The position numbers were made by a program, and so were the translations under genes. 20,596 nucleotides of DNA, taken from assembly GCA_039185235.1 (NCBI GenBank), contig JBCDAS010000029.1, positions 1-20,596 of the forward strand, given 5' to 3'. Below, one piece after another: positions 1 through 5,577 of this stretch. This DNA comes from Thermohalobaculum sp039185235 (GTDB lineage Bacteria; Pseudomonadota; Alphaproteobacteria; Rhodobacterales; Rhodobacteraceae). The stretch's first letter is position 1. Each line of letters begins with the position of its first letter. Below the pieces are notes generated by a model that was given only the letters and a program-made list of their open reading frames with translations, ran no database searches and was not told the origin of the DNA.

Positions 1-15
1 ATATCGCTTCTTCAT
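1..15 (-). CDS. 5' end of an unidentified gene running off the left edge
   Basis: Only five codons are in the window (MKKRY). The call rests on a very good Shine-Dalgarno sequence: the reverse complement of bases 24-31 reads AAGGAGGA, followed by a spacer of about eight bases and an ATG at 15-13. The gene is on the same strand as ftsY and downstream of it, but the 427-base gap suggests it has its own promoter. No function can be assigned from five residues. Confidence 0.6.
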
Positions 16-442
16 AACGGGTCTCCTCCTTCAGGATTCCCGCTGGAAAACTAACAAAGCTTCCGGACCACTTTCACCAGACCACGTCATCCTTGGAGAC
101 GCAATTTGGCTGCAGCACAGGGTAAAACCCGATACACTTGGATCGGCTACGGCCAAGAAACCCGGTCTCTACAGACTTGCGTGATCCAAGGAGCCAAGCA
201 AACGGTCCTATCGAACGGAACGGCGACAGCGACGTGTTCGGCGCAAGATCCTTCGCTGGGTGGTGCGCGGTTTGGGTCTCTTGGTCTTTGCCCTCATTCT
301 GACTGTGAGCCTGATCATGATTGGTCAGCGCTAGATCAAGATCGTTCCAACCTGAAGCAGGTTGAAAGAGAACTTTGGTCCAGATTCAAATGCTCGAGAA
401 ACATCCTAGGTTCTGACTGCTCAAGGCCGGTCCGGTTTTGCT
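16..442. other. gap with no convincing gene; contains a start-less hydrophobic coding fragment
   Basis: This stretch lies between the left-edge gene and the 3' end of ftsY. No ORF here has a good start, ribosome binding site and protein-like composition. On the plus strand, the frame opening after the TGA at 182 runs to a TAG at 332-334 and codes for a strongly basic stretch (RRQRRVRRKILRW) followed by a membrane-helix-like segment (LGLLVFALILTVSLIMIG). It has no ATG before the helix; only GTG codons at 260 and 263 could start a peptide of about 24 residues, and no Shine-Dalgarno precedes them. It could be a decayed membrane-protein gene, a very small membrane peptide or chance. A small inverted repeat (AACCTG/CAGGTT, 349-363) is present but has no T-run. 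No clear ftsY terminator was seen. Confidence 0.4.
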
Positions 443-1543
443 CTAGCGCGCCGCACCGGTCAGCGCCTGGGCAAATTCTACCGGATCGAACGCGTCGAGA
501 TCCTCGATCGCCTCGCCCACCCCAATGGCGTGGATTGGCAGACCAAACCGATCTGCGAGTGATACCAGAACCCCGCCCTTCGCAGTGCCGTCGAGTTTGG
601 TCATGACCAGACCCGAGACATCGGCAATCTTTTGGAAGATCTCAACTTGGCTGAGCGCGTTTTGCCCGGTCGTCGCATCCAAGACCAAGACCGTGTTATG
701 GGGCGCCTCGGGGTCGCGCTTGCGGATCACGCGGACGATTTTGGCAAGCTCCTCCATCAGATCCGCCCGATTCTGGAGCCGCCCTGCAGTGTCGATCAGC
801 AGGAGGTCGGCGCCATCCGCCTCGGCCCGCTCCATCGCCTCAAAGGCAAGCGAGGCGGGGTCCGAGCCTTGCTCGGCCACCATCACCGGCACATCCGCGC
901 GCTGGCCCCAGACCTGGAGCTGCTCTACCGCCGCTGCCCGGAACGTGTCGCCCGCGGCGATCACCACCCGCTTGCCCGCGCCTTTGAGCTGGCTCGCCAA
1001 TTTGCCAATCGTGGTCGTCTTGCCAGAGCCGTTGACGCCCACCACCAGCACCACTTGCGGGCGCTTGGGGTAGATCGGCAGGGGGCGGGCGACGGGTTCG
1101 AGGATCTTGGCGACCTCGCTGGCGAGCGCTTCTTTGATCTCGTCGGTCGAGACCCGCTTGCCAAATCGGCCCTCCGCCAGTCGGGCTGAGAGCTTCAGCG
1201 AGGTCTCTACCCCCATATCTGCAGTGATGAGGAGTTCCTCTAGGCTTTCCAACATCTCATCATCCAGAATGCGCTTCTTCACGGTGCGGGTGCCAGAGAG
1301 CGCACCGAATGCCCGGCCCATTAGGCCTGTGTTCTGAGGTTCGGGTTCGCCAGTCGATTGCGCCTCAGGCATCGGCTCAGGCGCGGTCAGGTCGGTTGGC
1401 TGGGGTGAGGTGATCTCTTGCGCTCGCGGGGCCACCTGCTCGACGACCTCCTCCGCCTCCTCCTCGACAATCGCATCTAGGCCCTCATCCAGCTTGGACG
1501 AGGACTTGAACAAACGCTCCCGCATTTTCTTGAAGAAGGACAT
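443..1543 (-). CDS. ftsY: signal recognition particle receptor FtsY (SRP GTPase)
   Basis: FtsY docks ribosome-nascent chain-SRP complexes at the inner membrane; its GTPase forms a twin with that of Ffh and hands the nascent membrane protein to SecYEG. The 366-residue protein has a short acidic A region (about 1-70, rich in Glu, Pro and Gln), then the N helical bundle and G domain. Visible GTPase motifs are the P-loop GVNGSGKT (169-176), DTFRAAAVEQL (199-209), DTAGR (251-255) and TKLDG (315-319), all diagnostic for SRP GTPases. The ATG is preceded by GGGAG five bases upstream. In related alphaproteobacteria ftsY usually sits directly behind mtaB on the same strand. Here 555 bases with two opposite-strand genes separate them, so ftsY needs its own promoter within about 1544-1640. 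Confidence 0.97.
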   Translation of the reverse strand: MSFFKKMRERLFKSSSKLDEGLDAIVEEEAEEVVEQVAPRAQEITSPQPTDLTAPEPMPEAQSTGEPEPQNTGLMGRAFGALSGTRTVKKRILDDEMLESLEELLITADMGVETSLKLSARLAEGRFGKRVSTDEIKEALASEVAKILEPVARPLPIYPKRPQVVLVVGVNGSGKTTTIGKLASQLKGAGKRVVIAAGDTFRAAAVEQLQVWGQRADVPVMVAEQGSDPASLAFEAMERAEADGADLLLIDTAGRLQNRADLMEELAKIVRVIRKRDPEAPHNTVLVLDATTGQNALSQVEIFQKIADVSGLVMTKLDGTAKGGVLVSLADRFGLPIHAIGVGEAIEDLDAFDPVEFAQALTGAAR

Positions 1544-1614
1544 AGAGGCTCCCGCAGTGATTTAGGCCCAGATAACCTGTGCCGGGCGCGGAATAAAGGC
1601 CACTGCGCGATGCG

Positions 1615-1644
1615 TTCGCCCTTCGCGCAGGATCATGGTAGAAT
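1615..1644 (+). promoter_or_regulatory. candidate promoter for the two leader-peptide genes
   Basis: A near-consensus -10 hexamer TAGAAT lies at 1639-1644, with a weak -35 candidate TTCGCC at 1615-1620 (18-base spacer). Transcription would start near 1651, leaving an untranslated leader of under 20 bases before the ATG at 1669. The region 1544-1668 is shared divergently with ftsY. The -10 is good, but the -35 is poor and the call is from inspection only. Confidence 0.35.
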
Positions 1645-1668
1645 CGCGCCAAGCAAAGCGAGGTGGCG

Positions 1669-1893
1669 ATGAGCAACGATCCAACCGAAATCAGCGATGA
1701 GGACCTGAGTACCGCAACCGGCGGTGTCGCCAGCACGGCGGGCTCCAACCCTGAAGGCCTCCGCCGCATCGAGCGACGCGACTGGGGCCGCGTCTCAAGC
1801 TCGGCGAGCGGCAATCCGGAGGGCGTGCAATCGACTGCGGGCACGAACCCAGAAGGCGTGCAAAGCAGCGCAAGCGGCAACCCCGAAGGCTAA
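1669..1893 (+). CDS. short double-glycine-leader peptide with four NPEG repeats (candidate exported peptide or RiPP-like precursor)
   Basis: I do not recognise a named family. The 74-residue product starts at the ATG at 1669, chosen over an in-frame GTG at 1663 because GCGAGG just upstream can serve as the ribosome binding site. The first 19 residues fit the double-glycine leader pattern cleaved by C39 peptidase domains: Gly18-Gly19, Ala at -4, Leu13 at -7, Asp at -8 and Ile8 at -12. The 55-residue remainder is rich in Ser, Thr, Ala, Gly and Asn, has no Cys, and carries four repeats alternating STAG(S/T)NPEG and SSASGNPEG, with a basic insert (LRRIERRDWGRV) after the first. A second gene with a matching leader starts 16 bases downstream. 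No C39 transporter or modifying enzyme is in the window. Export and processing are inferences. Confidence 0.7.
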   Translation: MSNDPTEISDEDLSTATGGVASTAGSNPEGLRRIERRDWGRVSSSASGNPEGVQSTAGTNPEGVQSSASGNPEG

Positions 1894-1909
1894 TCAGGAG
1901 ATCCCTGCG

Positions 1910-2131
1910 ATGACACAAGAAGACAAGAAACCCGAGATGGCCGAGCTCGATGACCAGTCCCTCGACACCGCGCAGGGCGGGATGCGGAAACTGGCCCCAG
2001 GATCGAAAGACATCCTGTTCTTTGATGAGGCCGATGCGCTGTTTGGCAAGCGTGGCGATGTCAAGGACAGCGATGACAGCTACGCCAATCTTGAAGTGTC
2101 ACACCTGAAGACGCGTTCCGACAAATCCTGA
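1910..2131 (+). CDS. short double-glycine-leader peptide fused to an AAA+ Walker B-like segment
   Basis: The start is the ATG at 1910, with AGGAG at 1896-1900 nine bases upstream; the longer frame from 1724 overlaps the previous gene and lacks such a site. The product has 73 residues. Residues 1-24 form a leader aligned with that of the preceding peptide (E-x-x-D-x-x-L-x-T-A-x-G-G in both), with Gly23-Gly24 at -2/-1, Leu18 at -7 and Leu13 at -12. From residue 34, DILFFDEADALFGKR and then VKDSDDSYANLEVSHL closely resemble the Walker B strand and following loop of a group of AAA+ ATPases, where I recall the form DxHDRYANIEV. There is no Walker A, sensor or lid, so it cannot be an ATPase by itself. 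The last 33 bases overlap the mtaB 3' end antisense, and the AAA-like similarity fades at that boundary. It could be a captured gene fragment, a decoy peptide or a secreted-peptide precursor. Confidence 0.7.
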   Translation: MTQEDKKPEMAELDDQSLDTAQGGMRKLAPGSKDILFFDEADALFGKRGDVKDSDDSYANLEVSHLKTRSDKS

Positions 2132-3352
2132 AGGTGTCGCTTCGACGATCGCGCCCACGGGCTGATCGGCGGCGAAATCCACCTCGGCGAAGCCCTCGGT
2201 CCGGCCCATACGCGGGTTCTCGGTCAGGATCCGCTGGGCCCTGCCCGCCTCCGCCGCCAGATGCGCCGCAACCCGTGCCTCGCCAGCGGCGCGGAGGATG
2301 CGTGCCCGTTCCTTGCGGATCTCTTTGCGAACCTGAGGCATGCGCGCCGCAGGGGTTCCTTTCCGCGCGCTGTAAGGGAAGACATGGAGCCATGTGAGAC
2401 CGCAATCTTCGATCAGGCGGAGGCTGTTCTCAAACATCGCATTCGTCTCGGTTGGGAAGCCGGCGATCAAGTCAGCGCCAAAGACGATGTCGGGCCGCGC
2501 GGCGCGCATCTCCTCGCAGAACCGAATGGCGTCATCACGCAGATGCCGCCGTTTCATGCGCTTGAGGATCATGTCGTCGCCCGCTTGCAGACTGAGGTGC
2601 AAATGCGGCATCAGCCGAGGCTCGGAGGCGATGGCATCGATCAACATCGGGTCCGCCTCGATCGAGTCAATGGAGCTGATCCTGAGCCGTCGTAGATCCG
2701 GCACCATCCGCAAGATCCGTTGCACCAAGTCACCGAGCCGCGGAATGCTCGGCAAATCTGCGCCCCAGCTCGTGAGATCCACGCCGGTTAGAACAACCTC
2801 GTGATACCCATTGCCCACGAGGCGCTTGATCTGTTCGACCACTACGCCCGCTGGAACAGAGCGCGAGTTCCCTCTTCCATAGGGAATGATACAAAAGGTG
2901 CAGCGGTGATCACAGCCATTCTGGACTTGCACATAGGCCCGTGCACGAGTGCCGAACCCGTCAATCAGATGCCCCGCCGTCTCGCGCGCCGACATGATAT
3001 CATCGACTTGGACGCGCTCAGTCTCGCCGATGAAACTAGGTGCAACGGCTTGCCAACTCTCCGGTCGGAGCTTCTCGAGGTTGCCGATCACCCGGTCGAC
3101 TTCGGTCATTTCGGCGAAGGTCTCAGGCTCTGTCTGCGCGGCGCAGCCTGTGACGATCAGGGTCGCTTCCGGATGTTCCCGACGGAGCTTTCGGATCCGC
3201 TGGCGGGCCTGGCGCACGGCCTCGGCTGTCACCGCGCAGGTGTTCACGACGACAGCGTTCTCAACCCCCGCCTGACGGGCCAAGTCGCCCATCGCCTCGG
3301 TCTCATAGGCATTGAGACGGCAGCCAAAGGTCTCGAAGATGGGCGGCTTCAT
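2099..3352 (-). CDS. mtaB: tRNA t6A37 methylthiotransferase MtaB
   Basis: This radical-SAM enzyme adds a methylthio group to N6-threonylcarbamoyladenosine at position 37 of ANN-decoding tRNAs, giving ms2t6A. The 417-residue protein begins with the UPF0004 domain (ETFGCRLNAYE), whose auxiliary-cluster cysteines appear as Cys11, Cys39 and Cys70. The radical-SAM motif is C147-x3-C151-x2-C154 (NGCDHRCTFC), followed by IIPYGRGNSRS, which is typical of the MtaB branch. The C-terminal TRAM-like part is short. The start codon overlaps the dapF stop as ATGA, so the two are translationally coupled. Its 3' end overlaps by 33 bases the opposite-strand leader-peptide gene, with no terminator between the two convergent genes. 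Confidence 0.95.
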   Translation of the reverse strand: MKPPIFETFGCRLNAYETEAMGDLARQAGVENAVVVNTCAVTAEAVRQARQRIRKLRREHPEATLIVTGCAAQTEPETFAEMTEVDRVIGNLEKLRPESWQAVAPSFIGETERVQVDDIMSARETAGHLIDGFGTRARAYVQVQNGCDHRCTFCIIPYGRGNSRSVPAGVVVEQIKRLVGNGYHEVVLTGVDLTSWGADLPSIPRLGDLVQRILRMVPDLRRLRISSIDSIEADPMLIDAIASEPRLMPHLHLSLQAGDDMILKRMKRRHLRDDAIRFCEEMRAARPDIVFGADLIAGFPTETNAMFENSLRLIEDCGLTWLHVFPYSARKGTPAARMPQVRKEIRKERARILRAAGEARVAAHLAAEAGRAQRILTENPRMGRTEGFAEVDFAADQPVGAIVEATPSGFVGTRLQV

Positions 3353-4194
3353 CCCGCCGCCTCAATTAGCTCGGGCGAGAGGACGCCGTCGAATGCATGG
3401 GCGATGGGGCCTGCCATCAACACATGGCCGTTCTCTGCCCATGTGATCTCGATCTCGCCACCATCGAGCGTTAGTTTTGCGTTGCGGTCCATCAACCCTC
3501 TGCGCACTGCGTTGACGACAACAGCGCAGGATGAGGAGCCCGAGGCCAGGGTCAGGCCGACGCCGCGTTCCCAGACCCGCATCCGGGCATGTTGGCGCGA
3601 GAAGACTTGTAGGACTTGGACATTTGTTCGCTCAGGAAACAACGGATGGTTTTCGATTTCCGGGCCCAGAGTGGCGAGATCGATCGCCTCTGCATCGTCG
3701 ACAAAAAACGTACAATGGGGATTGCCCATCGATAGCGCGGCTGGGGAGCCGTCGATCGGAAGCATCAACGTATCAAGCGCCTCGGCCAAAGGCACGTCCC
3801 GCCAGTCAAGCATTGGCGGTCCCATATCGACCTCGACCAACCCATCTGGGCGGCGTCGGCATGCCAGCAAGCCGCGTTCTGTCCTCAGGGTCAGGGTTTC
3901 CGCATCGGTTTCGCTCATTAACGCGTGCGCGATGCAACGCGTTGCATTTCCACAAGCCCCTGCGGTGGATCCATCGGCGTTCCAGAAGATGAGCTCAGCA
4001 TCGGCCTGATCGCTGGGCAGGATCTCAGCCAATTGATCAAAACCAACACCCCGATGCCTGTCACCGATAAGGCGAACCAGACCGGCAGATAAAGCAGACC
4101 GATCAACGCGCTGATCAATCAGTACGAAGTCATTGCCAAGGCCATGCATTTTGGAAAAGCGCAGGCCCGGCTCGCTAGAGGCCCGGTCTTTCAT
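3349..4194 (-). CDS. dapF: diaminopimelate epimerase DapF, with Ser at the usual second catalytic Cys
   Basis: DapF converts LL- to meso-diaminopimelate for lysine and peptidoglycan synthesis. The start at 4194 gives 281 residues, the usual family length, with the hallmark KMHGLGNDF at 15-23. The frame stays open another 102 codons upstream, but that stretch consists of the hairpin-rich region and is not protein-like. The first catalytic cysteine is in GACGNATRC (Cys81), and MGNPHC is also present. At the second site the family usually reads ACGxGxC; here it reads ASGSSSC, so the catalytic Cys is Ser218, with Cys223 five residues on. This may be a clade-wide variant or a loss of activity; the rest of the fold looks intact. 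The ribosome binding site is weak and lies in a possible hairpin. Confidence 0.93.
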   Translation of the reverse strand: MKDRASSEPGLRFSKMHGLGNDFVLIDQRVDRSALSAGLVRLIGDRHRGVGFDQLAEILPSDQADAELIFWNADGSTAGACGNATRCIAHALMSETDAETLTLRTERGLLACRRRPDGLVEVDMGPPMLDWRDVPLAEALDTLMLPIDGSPAALSMGNPHCTFFVDDAEAIDLATLGPEIENHPLFPERTNVQVLQVFSRQHARMRVWERGVGLTLASGSSSCAVVVNAVRRGLMDRNAKLTLDGGEIEITWAENGHVLMAGPIAHAFDGVLSPELIEAAG

Positions 4195-4197
4195 GAC

Positions 4198-4231
4198 CTG
4201 GTGTATACCGAGAAGAACAGCGACACACCAG
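4198..4231 (-). promoter_or_regulatory. hairpin just upstream of the dapF start
   Basis: CTGGTGT (4198-4204) and ACACCAG (4225-4231) are a perfect 7-base inverted repeat with a 20-base loop. On the dapF strand the 3' arm ends three bases before the ATG, so the stem and loop cover the region where a ribosome would bind. This could damp dapF translation, or the pairing may be chance. It adjoins the larger hairpin cluster. Confidence 0.4.
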
Positions 4232-4256
4232 AGGGCAGCAGAGCGAACCAAGCGGA

Positions 4257-4411
4257 ATGCGGCTACGCCGCATACACTTATACTGAGCACCCTTACGGGT
4301 GCATTGGCGCCCAGCCAATCCTGTGCTTGGACCGTGGAGCTGTGCGCCAGGCGTCCTGCCTTGCGCCACGCAAGGCTGGCGGGTTTGCCCGCCATGACCT
4401 CGTGAGAGGTC
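4257..4411. other. array of six perfect short hairpins between dapF and the ABC importer operon
   Basis: Six perfect inverted repeats with 3-5-base loops follow each other: ATGCGGC/GCCGCAT (4257-4273), GCACCC/GGGTGC (4287-4302), ATTGGC/GCCAAT (4303-4319), GCCTTGCG/CGCAAGGC (4358-4376), TGGCGGG/CCCGCCA (4377-4394) and GACCTC/GAGGTC (4396-4411). The stems differ in sequence from each other, so this is not a tandem repeat. Several abut with zero or one base between them. None is followed by a T-run, so they are not ordinary Rho-independent terminators. On the minus strand the array would lie in the 3' end of the importer transcript and in the dapF leader. It could be a structured RNA, a processing or stabilising element, or nested palindromic insertions. 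Confidence 0.8.
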
Positions 4412-4435
4412 CAGGACGCGTGCGCTGTGGTTGGT

Positions 4436-5575
4436 CTAAGAGTAGGGATCGAGCGCGTCGCGCAGTGCATCGCCCATGAAGCTAAAGGCGAGCACCGCAA
4501 GAATAACCGGGACCATCGGGAACATAATCCATGGGTAGAGCTCGACTGCGTTCAAATTTAGCGCATCGTTTAACATCATGCCCCAACTGACCGCAGGTGG
4601 ACGCAGCCCGAGGCCAAGGAAGGATAGTGCTGTCTCGCCGAGGATCATTGCAGGGATTGAAAGCGTGGCAGAGGCAATCAGGTGGCTCATGAAGTTGGGC
4701 ATCATGTGGCTGAAGATCACCCGGCCCGGCTTGGCACCCATCAATTCCGCTGCACGAACGTAGTCTTCTTCACGCAAGGCAAGGAATTTCGAGCGCACCG
4801 CTCGCGCAAGTCCCGGCCAATCCAACAATCCGAGAATAATCGAGATCATGAAGAAGACGGAGATTGGATTCCAGTTCACCGGTACCGCTGCGGATAAGGC
4901 CAACCAAATCGGTAACTCTGGCAGCGAGCGGAAGATCTCGATCAGACGTTGAACTGTTGCATCGATCAGACCCCCGAAATAGCCCGCAATCCCGCCGAGG
5001 ATGAGACCAATGGCAAAGCTCACCGCGACCCCAATCAGGCCGATGGTCATAGAAAGTCGTGCGCCATAGATCATCCGGCTCAAAACATCCCGGCCCAGGC
5101 GATCTGAACCGAGGAGAAACAGTTGGCCCTCTTCGGGGGAACAGATGAGCCGAAACCGCCCCTCGATAATCCCCAGCAGGTGATAGGCCTCGCCACAAAC
5201 CGAGAAGAGTTTGACTGGGAGCACCTTGTCCTCGTCCATGGTTGGGCGAACAAGTCCGGTCTCTATGTCGTAGACCGTATAGGTTTGCTTGGTATGTAGC
5301 CCGACATACTCACCCTGGTGGAACAAGTAGAGGCCTTGAGGTGGCGCGTAGATATTGTCCTCGTTGAAGGTGTTTGGGTTGTAAGGCGCGAAGATCTCGA
5401 CGAAGGGTAGCAGGGCGTAACCGATCGCGAGGAACAGAAAACAAGCGACGCCGAGCTTGTGCCTCCTGAAGCGCCGCCAAACCAAGACCCATGTCGGCGC
5501 ATCAAGATCTGCTCGGTCCAGGACCTGACGATCAGCCTTGGCGTCATACTCTTCGGGTGCCACGTAATGGTCCAT
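4436..5575 (-). CDS. ABC importer inner-membrane permease, DppC/YejE type
   Basis: This is one half of the membrane channel of a family-5 (peptide/opine/nickel-type) importer. The 379-residue protein has a cytoplasmic N-terminus, a first membrane helix at about 40-62 (the OppC N-terminal region), and then an extended periplasmic segment of roughly 90 residues before LGSDRLGRDVLSR (155-167), the usual opening of the transport domain. The EAA-type coupling loop RAAELMGAKPGRVI is at about 274-287. Five further hydrophobic segments follow the first. The start lies 2 bases after the stop of the partner permease. As last gene of the operon, it ends 25 bases before the hairpin array. The long periplasmic insert is characteristic of the YejE-like and sugar-associated branch rather than classic DppC. 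Confidence 0.92.
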   Translation of the reverse strand: MDHYVAPEEYDAKADRQVLDRADLDAPTWVLVWRRFRRHKLGVACFLFLAIGYALLPFVEIFAPYNPNTFNEDNIYAPPQGLYLFHQGEYVGLHTKQTYTVYDIETGLVRPTMDEDKVLPVKLFSVCGEAYHLLGIIEGRFRLICSPEEGQLFLLGSDRLGRDVLSRMIYGARLSMTIGLIGVAVSFAIGLILGGIAGYFGGLIDATVQRLIEIFRSLPELPIWLALSAAVPVNWNPISVFFMISIILGLLDWPGLARAVRSKFLALREEDYVRAAELMGAKPGRVIFSHMMPNFMSHLIASATLSIPAMILGETALSFLGLGLRPPAVSWGMMLNDALNLNAVELYPWIMFPMVPVILAVLAFSFMGDALRDALDPYS

Positions 5576-5577
5576 TC

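Noticed and set aside
106..606. 166-residue open frame overlapping the ftsY 3' end
   Set aside because: Protein composition is not natural-looking, and the second half is antisense to ftsY.
1669..1893. NPEG coding repeats as a DNA-level tandem repeat or CRISPR
   Set aside because: The similarity is at the amino-acid level; the DNA copies differ at many synonymous positions and units are only about 33 bases without spacers.
2101..2137. ACACCT/AGGTGT inverted repeat as a terminator between the convergent genes
   Set aside because: Only six pairs with a 25-base loop and no T-run on either strand.
2801..4009. 402-residue plus-strand open frame
   Set aside because: It lies antisense to mtaB and dapF, which have clear family motifs; its own translation has no recognisable domain and looks like a shadow of GC-rich codon use.
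4257..4411. Hairpin cluster as a tRNA or CRISPR array
   Set aside because: No cloverleaf with anticodon arm and T-loop sequence fits, and the stems are all different, so there is no repeated unit or spacer pattern.
4144..4479. 111-residue plus-strand frame through the hairpin array
   Set aside because: The translation is low-quality, overlaps dapF and the permease antisense, and has no ribosome binding site; the hairpins explain the sequence better.
4195..4500. N-terminal extension of DapF by 102 codons
   Set aside because: The extension is made of the hairpin array and the 3' end of the permease gene; DapF proteins begin close to the KMHGLGNDF motif, and a start at 4194 gives the normal length.
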